DNA of 64,000 nt from Acetobacter peroxydans (GCF_006539345.1 NZ_BJMV01000001.1:310001-374000); one strand, 5' to 3'. Shown: positions 53,706-63,282, counted from the stretch's first letter. Notes: a model not told the origin generated them from the letters alone. Made by a program: numbers and translations.

Positions 53706-54704
53706 ATGGATAGAAGAACTCTACTTGTTCGTGGGCTGGCTGCTACGGTTTTGACAGGACTTTCAGAGGTGCCGCTACGCCAGGCCTGGGGCCGACCGGC
53801 GGACTATGCCGCCTTTCTGGCGGGTGTAAGGCATGAGGCGCTGGGTCAGGGGCTTCCGGCGGGAGTGGTGGATCAGGCGTTATCCTTGTGTGAAAGCCCC
53901 AATGCTGCCGTGATCAAGGCAGACCGGCATCAGCCCGAACAGGTTCTGACATGGGCGCAGTACAAGGACAGGGTGCTAACAGAAGCAAAGCTGTCCGATG
54001 GTTTGCAGGCCATGACGGAGCATGGCGAGCAGATTAGTCAGATTGGCGGACAATATAAGGTCAGCCGAGGCGTTATTGCCGGAATCTGGGGGCTTGAATC
54101 CGCCTACGGCACCCGTATGGGCAAGTTTTCCGTCATCGATGCGTTGGCCACGCTAGCCTATGAAGGGCGGCGAGCCGCGTTTTTCAGGGGTGAGCTCTTA
54201 AAGGCGCTCCGTATTCTGGCGCAGGAAGGCATGGAGCCGCGCGCCATGATGGGTAGCTACGCGGGCGCGATGGGGCAGCCCCAGTTCATGCCCAGTGCTT
54301 ACGAGCGTTTCGCGGTCAGCTACCCGGAAGGGGGGCGGCCGGATATCTGGCGAAATCAGGGGGACGTGTTTGCTTCCATCGCCAATTATCTGGCGCGAAG
54401 CGGTTGGCAGGAGGGCGGGATATGGGGCGAAGCGGTGATTGTGCCTGATTCCATCCCGCAGGCCCTTTTGGGACGGAGTCACGTCAGGCCACTCTCATGG
54501 TGGGTGCGGCAGGGCGTACGTCCCCGTGCTGGACGCTTTGCCGATACCTCGGCTGACAGCGCGGCCATGGGGGCGATTATCCGTCCGGACGGGCAGGGTG
54601 GAGAAGCATTTGTCGTTTACCATAATTTCAATGTAATACGCCGCTACAATGCTTCAGATTTCTACGCACTGGCGGTTGGTACATTGGGTGATGCGATAAC
54701 GTGA
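53706..54704 (+). CDS. MltB-type lytic murein transglycosylase
   Basis: A GH103 lytic transglycosylase that cleaves peptidoglycan with anhydromuramic acid formation. A short Tat-like or Sec N-terminal signal (MDRRTLLVRGLAATVLTG) precedes the enzyme domain. The catalytic glutamate is E131 in IAGIWGLESAYGTRMG, followed by FSVIDALATLAYEGRR, FFRGELLKALRIL, and SYAGAMGQPQFMPS. The length (332 aa) fits. It overlaps the next gene (rlpA) by 4 bp, forming an envelope operon with rlpA and a carboxypeptidase. Confidence 0.9.
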   Translation: MDRRTLLVRGLAATVLTGLSEVPLRQAWGRPADYAAFLAGVRHEALGQGLPAGVVDQALSLCESPNAAVIKADRHQPEQVLTWAQYKDRVLTEAKLSDGLQAMTEHGEQISQIGGQYKVSRGVIAGIWGLESAYGTRMGKFSVIDALATLAYEGRRAAFFRGELLKALRILAQEGMEPRAMMGSYAGAMGQPQFMPSAYERFAVSYPEGGRPDIWRNQGDVFASIANYLARSGWQEGGIWGEAVIVPDSIPQALLGRSHVRPLSWWVRQGVRPRAGRFADTSADSAAMGAIIRPDGQGGEAFVVYHNFNVIRRYNASDFYALAVGTLGDAIT

Positions 54705-55555
54705 AAAAAGCGGTTCTATGTACAGCGCTGTTTCTGGCAGCCTGCGGGCGCGCGCCACAGGCGACACCTGATCCGCATTATGTAGCAGGCGCTCCATGGC
54801 AGGCGGATGGGCGATGGTTCTACCCGCGTGAGGATTTTGCGTGGCAGGGCAGTGGCCTTGCCGTGCGTGACCATGGTCGAAACGGTGAACTGACAGCCGA
54901 TGGTGAAGTGCGCGACCGCACCGCTATGACCGGCGCTCACCAGACATTGCAACTTCCCGCTATCGTGAGCGTAATCAACCTTGAAAACGGGCGTGAAGTA
55001 GTAGTCCGGCTGAACGATCGCGGCCCGGCGCAGGCGGGGCGTATGCTGTCGCTTTCAGCCCGCGCTGCGGATCTGCTGGGGATGGGGGATGGCCCGGCCC
55101 GTGTGCGCGTTGTCGAGCACGAAGCGGAAAGCCGCAGGCTGGCGGAAACTATACCCGGCGCGCCCACACTTGAAATCAGCACGGCCCCGCGTGAGGGTGT
55201 TATGCAGACAGATCTGGGCGGGAAGGGTAGCTCCACCGTGGGCGCGGCGGTTCAGGCCGGTGATTCTGCAACACCAAAGGCTGGTCAGGCGTTGTCTGCT
55301 CTGCCCGCTGAAGTGCGGCAGGGCATGGCTGCGCCGGGGATGCTCTGGGTAGAAATCATGGATCTGACATCGCATTACGGTGCCATCGTTCAGGCCGCGC
55401 GGTCAGGAGCGGTTGTACGCCCCGATCTGACTGCCGGGCATGGCATGATGTGGGCGGTGCGCTACGGCCCGTTTACAACTATACAGGACGCGGATTCAGC
55501 GCTGAGACGAGCACTGGCCGCCGGACTGACTGGCTCTCATATCATCGTCGAATAG
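54701..55555 (+). CDS. rlpA: RlpA-like septal ring lipoprotein (double-psi beta-barrel + SPOR)
   Basis: RlpA binds denuded glycan at the septum and in some species is a lytic transglycosylase. The lipoprotein signal ends in the lipobox FLAACG. The barrel domain contains YPREDFAWQGSGLAV, ELTADGEVRDRTAMTGAHQTLQLP and VVRLNDRGP, and the C-terminal ~75 residues look like a SPOR domain (MLWVEIMDLTSHYGAIVQ and GPFTTIQDADSALRRAL). GTG start overlaps mltB stop by 4 bp. It lies 6 bp before the carboxypeptidase gene. Confidence 0.87.
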   Translation: MKKAVLCTALFLAACGRAPQATPDPHYVAGAPWQADGRWFYPREDFAWQGSGLAVRDHGRNGELTADGEVRDRTAMTGAHQTLQLPAIVSVINLENGREVVVRLNDRGPAQAGRMLSLSARAADLLGMGDGPARVRVVEHEAESRRLAETIPGAPTLEISTAPREGVMQTDLGGKGSSTVGAAVQAGDSATPKAGQALSALPAEVRQGMAAPGMLWVEIMDLTSHYGAIVQAARSGAVVRPDLTAGHGMMWAVRYGPFTTIQDADSALRRALAAGLTGSHIIVE

Positions 55556-55561
55556 GAAAAT

Positions 55562-56779
55562 ATGTTGCAGACCCGACGGTTCTTACTCGCAGGGGGCGCG
55601 GCCCTTTTTTGTGGCGGTGTTTCGAGCAGCCTTGTGGCGGATGCCTGGGGCAGGACGCATAAACGGGCGGCTGCTGCCGCAACGCCGGTGGTGGCCGATG
55701 CCCCGCCGGCCGCACCGGCCACAACGCCTGTCGGTCCGGTCGAGACCTCCGCGCGCTGGGCCTGCATTCTTGATTATGGCAGTGGCGCTCCCCTGCTGGA
55801 AAAAAATGCCGATGAACGTATGCCGCCTTCATCACTGACCAAGATGATGACGGCCTATGTCACGTTTGGCATGTTGCGCTCGGGCCGCCTGAAGCTTGAT
55901 CAGGCATTGCCTGTGAGCGAGCGCGCCTGGCGGATGCAGGGCTCAAAAATGTTCGTTCCGCTGGGGCAGAGCGTCTCCGTGCAGGATCTCATTCAGGGTA
56001 TGGTGATCCAGTCCGGCAATGATGCGTGCATTGTTCTGGCGGAGGGCATTGCCAGTTCGGAGGAGCAGTTTGTCGCGCTGATGAACGAAACCGCCTCCCG
56101 TCTTGGCATGAGCAATTCCCATTTCATGAACGCGACCGGGTGGCCTGCCGACGGACATTACATGTCAGCGCGCGATGTGGCGTATCTCGCACTGCGGCTG
56201 ATTCATGATTTCCCTGAGTATTACCACTTCTTTTCCGAAAAAGAGTTTTTCTACAACAACATTCGTCAGGAAAACCGTAACAGCCTTGTCGTGAAAGGTT
56301 TGGCGGATGGGCTGAAGACCGGTCACACCGATGCGGGCGGCTTCGGGCTGTGTGCCTCTTCCGAGCGTGAGGGCAGGCGCGTCGTTGTGGCGATTAACGG
56401 TCTTTCATCCTCTGGCGAGCGTGGGCGCGAGGGTGAACGCCTCATGGGCTGGGCTTTCGCCAATTTCGAGACGGCGTGGGTTGTTCGCAAAGGTGAAGTA
56501 GTGGAACAGGCGCCCGTGTGGATGGGCACTGAGCGCACCGTGGCGCTGGTTGCAGCCCAGGATATGAAAGTGTTGCTGCCGCATGGCTGGCGCAATGGCA
56601 CACAACTTGCATTGGACTATAATGCTCCCTTGGTCGCGCCCATTACGCAGGGACAGGTCGTGGGACATATTACGGTCTCGCTACCGGGAGGGAAGCAGGC
56701 GCAGGTGCCGGTTGAGGCCGCCAGTTCCGTGGCAGCTCTTGGCATTCTTGGGCGTGCTGCGCGCAGGCTGCATCTGTAA
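55562..56779 (+). CDS. D-alanyl-D-alanine carboxypeptidase (PBP5/DacC type)
   Basis: A penicillin-binding protein that removes the terminal D-Ala of pentapeptides. Of 405 residues: N-terminal signal (RFLLAGGAALFCGGVSSSL), the catalytic tetrad S91-L-T-K94 (PPSSLTKMMTAY), S151-G-N and K252-T-G (GLKTGHTDAGGF), then a C-terminal beta domain and amphipathic tail. The SD AGGAAAAT is close to the ATG. It completes the mltB-rlpA-dac wall operon, 5 bp before tmk. Confidence 0.93.
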   Translation: MLQTRRFLLAGGAALFCGGVSSSLVADAWGRTHKRAAAAATPVVADAPPAAPATTPVGPVETSARWACILDYGSGAPLLEKNADERMPPSSLTKMMTAYVTFGMLRSGRLKLDQALPVSERAWRMQGSKMFVPLGQSVSVQDLIQGMVIQSGNDACIVLAEGIASSEEQFVALMNETASRLGMSNSHFMNATGWPADGHYMSARDVAYLALRLIHDFPEYYHFFSEKEFFYNNIRQENRNSLVVKGLADGLKTGHTDAGGFGLCASSEREGRRVVVAINGLSSSGERGREGERLMGWAFANFETAWVVRKGEVVEQAPVWMGTERTVALVAAQDMKVLLPHGWRNGTQLALDYNAPLVAPITQGQVVGHITVSLPGGKQAQVPVEAASSVAALGILGRAARRLHL

Positions 56780-56784
56780 CGGGT

Positions 56785-57423
56785 ATGCGTAAGGGAGCCT
56801 TTATCACACTGGAGGGGGGCGAGGGGGCCGGTAAGTCCACCCAGTTGCGGCTGGTAGGCGAAGCTTTGCGCGTGCTCGGGCATGACGTGCTGATTACGCG
56901 AGAGCCGGGCGGCTCTCCGGGGGCAGAAGACCTACGCCAGCTCCTGCTGTTCGGTAACAATCCGCTTTCTCTCCGCGCAGAAATTCTGGCGCATTTTGCG
57001 GCGCGTTACGATCATGTGGATCGTGTGATCCTGCCCGCGCTTCAGGCAGGGCGGATCGTGCTGTGTGATCGTTTTACCGATTCCACGCTGGCCTATCAGG
57101 GCTACGGTCGGGCAGGGGGGAATGCTGACATCCTACGCCTGATCCATAGTCTGACTGACATGCTGGCTCTTACTCCGGATAGAACCTTTCTGCTTGACGT
57201 GCCCCGCGATGTGGCGCGCGAGCGGCTTGCTGCCCGCGCTGGCCAACCTGACCGGTACGAGCAGGCGGATGAGGAATTCCATGCCAGAGTGGCGGAGGGT
57301 TTTGCAGCCGTGGCGCTCCATGGGCCCGACCGAGTCAGGAGACTGAACACAGCGCAGGAGGAGGCCGCTCAAATCAGTCACCGGATTGTGGAGGATATTC
57401 TGGCTCTGGTCTCTCAGGCGTGA
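56785..57423 (+). CDS. tmk: Thymidylate kinase
   Basis: Tmk phosphorylates dTMP to dTDP. The 212-residue protein has the P-loop LEGGEGAGKSTQ at the N-terminus, the DR motif ITREPGGSPGAE and VLCDRFTDSTLAYQGYGR near 92, and the LID region. It begins the common string tmk-holB-metG-tatD-MBL. It follows the dac gene by 5 bp, and its stop overlaps the holB start frame. Confidence 0.95.
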   Translation: MRKGAFITLEGGEGAGKSTQLRLVGEALRVLGHDVLITREPGGSPGAEDLRQLLLFGNNPLSLRAEILAHFAARYDHVDRVILPALQAGRIVLCDRFTDSTLAYQGYGRAGGNADILRLIHSLTDMLALTPDRTFLLDVPRDVARERLAARAGQPDRYEQADEEFHARVAEGFAAVALHGPDRVRRLNTAQEEAAQISHRIVEDILALVSQA

Positions 57424-58394
57424 GGCCGGACATGGGGGAGACAGCCACCATGACAGGTCCACGCCTTGCCTCGCTGGCGCTACAGGGGCACGAGGCGGGG
57501 CTTGATGTTTTCCGTCAGGCACTGGAGCGTGGGTGCGTGCCACATGCCTGGCTGATTACCGGCCCGCCCGGTATCGGCAAGGCGACCTTTGCTTTTGCCC
57601 TCGGGCGTTTGCTGCTGGGTGCCACACAGGCGGACAGCCCGGCGGGGCGGCGCGTTTCAGCCGCCACCCATGCGGACCTGCTGGTGGTTGAGCGTGGCTT
57701 TGATGAAAAACGTCAGCGCTATCGTTCAGAGATCGTGGCAGACGATGTACGGCCCATCAATGCGTTTTTGCGGCGCACGGCGGCAGAAGGCGGCTGGCGC
57801 GTCGTTATCGTCGATGGTGCGGAATGGATGAACCGCAGTGCGGCAAATGCGGTTCTGAAAATACTGGAAGAGCCTCCGCCCGCCACTATTCTGCTGCTGA
57901 CAAGCTCCGCCCCTGGCCGCCTGCTTCCGACGATCCGCAGCCGGTGCCGCAAGCTGGCGCTGGAGCCGCTCGATGCTCGTGCCATGCAGACGGTGCTGCG
58001 CAGTGTGGCCCCCGATGCCGACCCGGCCGAACTGGAGCGCGTGACAGCACTGGCGTATGGCGCCCCTGGCCGTGCCCTTGCCCTTCTGGCGGATGCGCAT
58101 GGTGAAATCGCGCGCTGTGTCGAGCGTGTGTGTGAAGGTGTGAGCGCGCTGGACGGTTATGAAGTCGCGGAAACAGTTCTGCGCAAGGAATATGGTTTCG
58201 ATCTGTTTTTTAGCCTGTTATCAGATCGGCTTCAGGCAGCGGCCAGGCAGGCTGCTCTGAGTGGAAGCGCTCATGGTCTTGCCAGTGCGCGTGCATGGGA
58301 GACCCTTGTACGCCTATATGGTGAAACGGAGCGTTTCAACCTGGATAAACAGGAAGCCCTACTCGAAGCCATGACGATTGCGAGCCAAGTATGA
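57420..58394 (+). CDS. holB: HolB, DNA polymerase III delta' subunit
   Basis: Delta' is part of the clamp loader. The protein has an AAA+ fold with a P-loop GPPGIGKATFAFALG near residue 44 and the NAVLKILEEPP sensor-type motif near 140, followed by SSAPGRLLPTIRSRCRKL. The family's usual lack of a functional ATP cycle cannot be judged by eye. Start is GTG 57420 (overlapping tmk by 4 bp) or ATG 57450, which has GGGGGAGACAGCC upstream. It overlaps metG by 4 bp. Confidence 0.92.
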   Translation: MRPDMGETATMTGPRLASLALQGHEAGLDVFRQALERGCVPHAWLITGPPGIGKATFAFALGRLLLGATQADSPAGRRVSAATHADLLVVERGFDEKRQRYRSEIVADDVRPINAFLRRTAAEGGWRVVIVDGAEWMNRSAANAVLKILEEPPPATILLLTSSAPGRLLPTIRSRCRKLALEPLDARAMQTVLRSVAPDADPAELERVTALAYGAPGRALALLADAHGEIARCVERVCEGVSALDGYEVAETVLRKEYGFDLFFSLLSDRLQAAARQAALSGSAHGLASARAWETLVRLYGETERFNLDKQEALLEAMTIASQV

Positions 58395-59932
58395 CCCGTC
58401 GTTTCTACGTCACTACTCCCATCTATTATGTAAACGGTGCGCCGCATATCGGGCACGCTTACACATCCATCGCGGCGGATGTCATGGCGCGGTTCCATCG
58501 TCTGGCCGGTCATGATGTGTTTTTTCTGACCGGCACGGATGAGCACGGTCAGAAGGTGGAGCAGGCCGCACAGGCGGCAGGGGTTGAACCGCAGGTTTTT
58601 GTTGACCGGATTGCCGCTGATTTCCGCGACATGGCCGACGCCATGGCTATTTCGTATGACGACTTCATCCGTACTACGGAACCGCGTCACGTGGCCGGGG
58701 CGCAGGCCCTGTGGGAACGAGTTGCGCAGAACGACGCCATCTATCTGGGGGCGTATGAAGGTTGGTACGCTCTTCGAGATGAATGTTTCTACGGTGAAGA
58801 CGAACTGACTACGGGTCCCGATGGGCAGAAGCTCGCACCCACCGGGGCTCCGGTGGAGTGGGTCAAGGAGCCGTCCTATTTCTTCCGTCTTTCCGCGTTT
58901 CAGGACCGGCTGCTTGAACTGTACGAACAGTGCCCTGAATTTTTGGGGCCGCACGGCGCGCGGAACGAGATCATCAGCTTTGTCCGTCAGGGGCTGCGTG
59001 ATCTGTCGATCAGCCGCACCAGCTTTAAGTGGGGTATTCCCGTGCCGGGGGATGAAGCACACGTGATGTATGTGTGGTTTGACGCGCTGGCCAACTACCT
59101 GAGCGCCTTGGGTTTTCCCGATACGAACAGCGCCCGCGCGGCCTACTGGCCCGCTGATCTGCACCTTGTTGGCAAGGATATTGCGCGCTTTCACGCCATT
59201 TACTGGCCAGCCTTCCTCATGGCTGCGGGAATTGACGTGCCGCGCCGGATCTTTGCCAATGGCTGGTGGACGATCGAAGGCCAGAAAATGAGCAAGTCGA
59301 TCGGCAATGTCATCGACCCGCGTGATCTTGTCCGTGAGTTTGGCCTTGATGCGGTGCGCTTTTTCCTGTTGCGTGAAGTGCCGTTCGGAGGGGATAGCGA
59401 TCTGTCCCGCAAGGCGCTGATCACCCGCAACAATGTCGAACTGGCCAATGATCTGGGGAACCTCGCACAGCGCACGCTCTCGCTGGTGGCCAAAAATTGC
59501 GAGGGCACAATCCCCGAGCGGGGCGAGCCCAGCGTTGAAGATACGCAGCTTCTGGGGCAGGTGGCCATTCTGCCGCAACTCATGGCCGTGCAGATGGAGC
59601 GTTGTGCCCTGACAGACGCGCTGGAAGATGTCTGGAAGGTCATTCGCGCCTGCAATGCCTATATCGATCATCAGGCGCCTTGGGCTCTGCGCAAGACCGA
59701 CACCACACGCATGGCAAGCGTGTTGCGGGTACTGCTTGATGCGCTGCGGGGTATTGCCACGGTTCTGCAACCTTTTATGCCCCAGACCATGGAGCGTATG
59801 CTCGACCAGCTTGCGGTGCAGCCTGACGAACGCAACCTTGCTGCACTGGAAACACCCCTGCCTGCCGGGCGCTCGCTACCAGCCCCGCAGGGGTTGTTCC
59901 CGCGTTATGTCGAGCCGGAAGCAACGGTATGA
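58391..59932 (+). CDS. metG: Methionyl-tRNA synthetase
   Basis: A class I synthetase of 513 residues. The HIGH motif is PHIGHAYTS near residue 19, KMSKS is EGQKMSKSIGNVID near 297, and VWFDALANYLSALGFP lies before it. No Zn-knuckle cysteines are visible in the connective region, in line with the short, cysteine-free form. No C-terminal tRNA-binding extension is present. It overlaps holB and tatD by 4 bp each. Confidence 0.96.
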   Translation: MTRRFYVTTPIYYVNGAPHIGHAYTSIAADVMARFHRLAGHDVFFLTGTDEHGQKVEQAAQAAGVEPQVFVDRIAADFRDMADAMAISYDDFIRTTEPRHVAGAQALWERVAQNDAIYLGAYEGWYALRDECFYGEDELTTGPDGQKLAPTGAPVEWVKEPSYFFRLSAFQDRLLELYEQCPEFLGPHGARNEIISFVRQGLRDLSISRTSFKWGIPVPGDEAHVMYVWFDALANYLSALGFPDTNSARAAYWPADLHLVGKDIARFHAIYWPAFLMAAGIDVPRRIFANGWWTIEGQKMSKSIGNVIDPRDLVREFGLDAVRFFLLREVPFGGDSDLSRKALITRNNVELANDLGNLAQRTLSLVAKNCEGTIPERGEPSVEDTQLLGQVAILPQLMAVQMERCALTDALEDVWKVIRACNAYIDHQAPWALRKTDTTRMASVLRVLLDALRGIATVLQPFMPQTMERMLDQLAVQPDERNLAALETPLPAGRSLPAPQGLFPRYVEPEATV

Positions 59933-60744
59933 GCGGAGCCGTGACGAGGGCCGGTATGGGCAGGCTGATTGATACGCACTGCCATCTCGATCATTTTTCC
60001 GATGAGGAACTGCCTGCCCTGCTGGATGAGGCACGGCAGATGGGGCTTTCTGGTCTGGTGACAATCGGCACGCGCCTGTCACGCGCCGGAGAGCAGTTTG
60101 CCCTTGCGGGATATGACCGGCCGGACCTACGTGTGTGGTGCACGATTGGCACTCATCCAGACCACGTGGACGAGGAGGCCCTGCCGTCGGCCGAGCAGAT
60201 TGCCACCATGGCCGACAGGCCAGAGGTAATCGGCATTGGTGAGACCGGGCTGGATTATTTCCATGGTGAGGACGCTATTCGTCCGGTGCAGCAGGAGAGT
60301 TTTCGCCGCCATATCGCGGCGGCACGCCTGCTGGATGTGCCTGTGATCATTCATGCCCGTCAGGCGGATGATGATGTGGCGGCGGTGCTGGAGGACGAAT
60401 ACGCTCAAGGCGCATTCCCGATTCTGCTGCATTGCTTCGCATCGGGGCCGGAACTGGCGCGCCGGGTGCTGGCGCTGGGTGGCTACATCAGTTTCTCGGG
60501 TATCGCGACATTCCCCAAATGCGATGAAATCCGTGCGGTTGCCCAGAGCGTACCGGATGACCGGATTGTCGTGGAAACGGACTCCCCTTATCTGGCGCCC
60601 GTGCCAAAGCGTGGCAAACGCAACCAGCCTGCATGGGTGGCTTATACGGCCGAACGTCTGGCGCAGGAACGCTCCATGGACACGGTAGCCTTTGCTGACC
60701 TGACATCGGCTAACTTCTTCCGCCTGTTCCGTAAGGCGGTCTAG
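59929..60744 (+). CDS. TatD-family metal-dependent hydrolase
   Basis: TatD proteins are metal-dependent nucleases with a TIM-barrel fold. The 271-residue protein has IDTHCHLDHF near the N-terminus, the glutamate in IGIGETGLDYF near 105, the histidine in VIIHARQADDD, LLHCFASG and VVETDSPYLAPVP near 215, all metal ligands of the family. Start ATG 59929 overlaps the metG stop; ATG 59953 is an alternative. The substrate is DNA or RNA ends in studied homologues; unproven here. Confidence 0.9.
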   Translation: MSGAVTRAGMGRLIDTHCHLDHFSDEELPALLDEARQMGLSGLVTIGTRLSRAGEQFALAGYDRPDLRVWCTIGTHPDHVDEEALPSAEQIATMADRPEVIGIGETGLDYFHGEDAIRPVQQESFRRHIAAARLLDVPVIIHARQADDDVAAVLEDEYAQGAFPILLHCFASGPELARRVLALGGYISFSGIATFPKCDEIRAVAQSVPDDRIVVETDSPYLAPVPKRGKRNQPAWVAYTAERLAQERSMDTVAFADLTSANFFRLFRKAV

Positions 60745-60765
60745 GGCGCGGCGCGGGGGACGGGC

Positions 60766-61584
60766 ATGAAGGTGGTTGTTCTGGGGTGCGGCGGTTCGTC
60801 TGGCGTGCCCATGGTGGGGGGGCAGGACGGCGGAGGGGACTGGGGAGAGTGCGACCCCAAAGAGCCCCGCAATGTACGAACCCGCTCCTCCGTTCTGTTG
60901 CAGATGGACAATGGTGAGGCTGTGCTGATCGACACCGGGCCGGACCTGCGCGCGCAGCTTCTGGCCCAGCGTATCAGCCGCTTTCAGTCCATTATCTATA
61001 CCCACGGCCATTCCGACCATGTTGATGGCGTTAACGAGGTGCGGGCCGTCAACAGGGTGATAGGGCAGCCTGTTCAGGCGTATGGTACGGCGGGCGTGCT
61101 GGCGGAAATCGAGCAACGCTTCAGTTTCGTGTTCAAACCCTGGACACCTCCGGGCTTTTTCCGCGCCGTTCTGGAAGCCAACCCTATCGAGATCGGGCAG
61201 GAAATCACGATAGGTAGCTACGCCTTCACCTTTATCGACCAGCACCATGGCTATGCCGGTTCCATGGGCGTGCGTTGTGGAGATTTCGCCTACAGCACGG
61301 ATGTTGTGGAACTGCCTGAACAGAGCCTGCGCGCGCTTGAAGGCGTGGATACCTGGGTTGTGGACTGCTTCCAGCTCACCCCCCATGTGGCCCATGCCTG
61401 GCTTGATCGGGTTCTGGAATGGCGTGAACGGATCAGGCCACGGCGCACGATTTTGACCCATATGGGGGCGGCAATGGACTGGTCTATGCTCTGCGCGACC
61501 CTGCCTGACGGCGTGGAGCCCGCCTATGACGGGCTGAGCTTCCACCTGCCAGATCCGCCCCGCAGGCGATTGGCTAGTCCGTAA
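60766..61584 (+). CDS. Metallo-beta-lactamase-fold hydrolase (PhnP-like)
   Basis: A 272-residue MBL-fold enzyme with the metal motif YTHGHSDHVDGVNEVRAVN near residue 83, a further histidine in DQHHGYAGSMG and an aspartate in AYSTDVVELP, and a C-terminal LTHMGAAMDW. The N-terminus VVVLGCGGSSGVPM is typical of the PhnP/cyclic phosphodiesterase branch. It follows tatD by 21 bp, a conserved alphaproteobacterial order. The substrate is unknown. It converges on the universal stress protein gene. Confidence 0.88.
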   Translation: MKVVVLGCGGSSGVPMVGGQDGGGDWGECDPKEPRNVRTRSSVLLQMDNGEAVLIDTGPDLRAQLLAQRISRFQSIIYTHGHSDHVDGVNEVRAVNRVIGQPVQAYGTAGVLAEIEQRFSFVFKPWTPPGFFRAVLEANPIEIGQEITIGSYAFTFIDQHHGYAGSMGVRCGDFAYSTDVVELPEQSLRALEGVDTWVVDCFQLTPHVAHAWLDRVLEWRERIRPRRTILTHMGAAMDWSMLCATLPDGVEPAYDGLSFHLPDPPRRRLASP

Positions 61585-61593
61585 GCTAGCCTT

Positions 61594-61611
61594 CTCCGGG
61601 ATTAGCCGGAG
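61594..61611. terminator. Hairpin between MBL gene and universal stress gene
   Basis: CTCCGG and CCGGAG pair around a 6-base loop, and a second small stem GGCTAG/CTAGCC (61572-61591) lies just before it. Both sit between convergent genes; moderately convincing terminators. Confidence 0.5.
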
Positions 61612-61635
61612 CTTCTCTCCTGTAGAAAGAGGGGC

Positions 61636-62514
61636 CTAGCGGCTCATCAGAACGGTCAGATCAGCGTGTTCGAGCACGTAGCGCGTCACACCACCAAGAA
61701 TAAGTTGACGCAGCCGCGAGTGGGAGTACGCTCCCATGGCTAGAAGGTCGGCTTTGAAATCCGAACAGGCGGCCAGCAGACCCTTTCCGACATCACGGTC
61801 TACTGGCGGAAATTCGACTGAATCCGCCTCGATCCCGTGCAACGCCAGATAGTCTAGTACGTCTCGCGCACCGGGGCCGCGGCGTTGGTAGTCTTCACAA
61901 TGCAGAACGCGTACGGCTTCCGCCTCGGCGGCCCATGCCAGTGCCCCGTGCAGCGCGGCGGAAGATTCTGCCGTGCCGTTCCAGGCAATGCACACGCGCT
62001 TTATCAGCCCTACAGGCGGTGTGCGTGGCGCCATGACCACAGGCCGACCACTGTCGAACAGTACAGCGTGCAACGTTTCGGAAGAGGAAACCTCGCGACC
62101 TGAATCCGGGTGCGGCACCAGCGTAAAGTCCGAGAGGCGGGCGTGTGCGGGAATGATCTCGCTTTCAACGCCGCGCAGCACGGTAAAGCTGACGCTGGGG
62201 AAGGGCAGTCCATTGGCCGCATGGCGCGAAACCAGCGGCACGTCCGGGTTTGCAGCCGCAAAACGCTCGAAAAGCTTGTGCACGTCATGGGCATGGCGCG
62301 AGCTTTCGTGTTCGGCCGAGCGCATCAGTTCTTCGACCATCGCTCCGGACAGGCCTTCTCCCGCAAGGGGGGCAATGTCGCGCCCGTCGGTTCTGACATG
62401 CAGGATGGCCAGATGCGCGCCGAAACGTCGTGCGAAATTGTAACCTCGTGTCAGAGCCGCCTCTCCATTGGAGATACTGGGCATGGGCAGCAGGATTTTT
62501 CGCACTTCTTTCAT
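61636..62514 (-). CDS. Universal stress protein, tandem UspA domains
   Basis: A 292-residue cytosolic protein with two Usp folds. The first starts RKILLPMPSISNGEAALTRGY; the second starts IKRVCIAWNGTAESSAAL near 163 and ends with the nucleotide-binding loop GAYSHSRLRQLILGGVTRYVLEHADLTVLMSR, which fits the G-2x-G-9x-G-(S/T) pattern loosely. ATG 62514 follows AAGGAAGCC; ATG 62529 is possible. Role in stress or starvation survival is the family norm, not shown here. Confidence 0.88.
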   Translation of the reverse strand: MKEVRKILLPMPSISNGEAALTRGYNFARRFGAHLAILHVRTDGRDIAPLAGEGLSGAMVEELMRSAEHESSRHAHDVHKLFERFAAANPDVPLVSRHAANGLPFPSVSFTVLRGVESEIIPAHARLSDFTLVPHPDSGREVSSSETLHAVLFDSGRPVVMAPRTPPVGLIKRVCIAWNGTAESSAALHGALAWAAEAEAVRVLHCEDYQRRGPGARDVLDYLALHGIEADSVEFPPVDRDVGKGLLAACSDFKADLLAMGAYSHSRLRQLILGGVTRYVLEHADLTVLMSR

Positions 62515-62590
62515 GGTGGCTTCCTTCATTCGGGCCTTGCACTACACCATAATACGCCTGACGCTCATCGACGTTGCGCTGGATCAATGG

Positions 62591-62615
62591 CCAGCCGGGT
62601 TCGCGTCCCGGCTGG
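62591..62615 (-). terminator. Hairpin downstream of pdxH
   Basis: CCAGCCGGG and CCCGGCTGG form a perfect 9-bp stem with a 7-base loop, 28 bp after the pdxH stop and upstream of the usp start. No U tract; it would end pdxH or shield the usp leader. Confidence 0.55.
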
Positions 62616-62643
62616 GGCCGTCATGGAGGGTGAGAATGTTGGA

Positions 62644-63282
62644 TCAGGGGTACAGGCGCGTGACCTGCCACCCTGCGTCAGAGCGTTCCCAGATGGCGCG
62701 GTCATGCAGCCTGAACCGGCGTTCCTGCCAGAACTCGAAATGCTGCGGGCTGACACGGTAGCCAGACCAGTTGGCCGGGCGCGGAATCGGGCCTTCGCCG
62801 TAACGGGACTCGGCGTCATGCAGGCGGTCTTCAAACACGCTGCGCGAACTCAGCGGGCGGGACTGGTCAGATGCAATGGCTCCCAGACGCGAGACGCGGC
62901 TACGACTCGCAAAATACGCATCGGCCTCTTCCACACTGACGGGGCTGATACCGCCTTCGATTCGGATCTGCCGACGCAGGCCTTTCCAGTGGAAGAGCAG
63001 GGCGACATGCGGGTTGGCTGCCAGTTCCTCACCCTTGCGGCTTTCAAGGTTGGTGTAGAACACGAAACCCCGCCGGTCCGCTCCCTTGAGCAGGACGATA
63101 CGGGCAGAGGGGCGGCCATCCGGGGTGGACGTGGCCAGTACCATGGCGTTCGGATCGTTGATTTCGGTTTTTTCCGCCTCCGCCATCCAGCTTTCGAAGA
63201 GCGTGAAAGGGTCTGCCTGCAGGTCGATCAGCGGCAGGTCATCGCACGGGGGAGCGGAAAGAGGCGAGGAAGTGTTCGTCAT
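62644..63282 (-). CDS. pdxH: PdxH, pyridoxine/pyridoxamine 5'-phosphate oxidase
   Basis: PdxH oxidises PNP and PMP to PLP with FMN and O2. Of 212 residues: MVLATSTPDGRPSARIVLLKGADRRGFVFYTNLESRKG near 47, HVALLFHWKGLRRQIRIEG, and the C-terminal SPQHFEFWQERRFRLHDR, all family FMN and substrate regions. ATG 63282 gives the expected start; the frame extends to 63423 but lacks homology. It is divergent from fabI across 163 bp. Confidence 0.94.
   Translation of the reverse strand: MTNTSSPLSAPPCDDLPLIDLQADPFTLFESWMAEAEKTEINDPNAMVLATSTPDGRPSARIVLLKGADRRGFVFYTNLESRKGEELAANPHVALLFHWKGLRRQIRIEGGISPVSVEEADAYFASRSRVSRLGAIASDQSRPLSSRSVFEDRLHDAESRYGEGPIPRPANWSGYRVSPQHFEFWQERRFRLHDRAIWERSDAGWQVTRLYP

Noticed and set aside
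58271-59770. A 499-codon open frame antisense to metG
   Set aside because: Shadow of metG; its translation shows no domain and the overlap with a known synthetase is complete.
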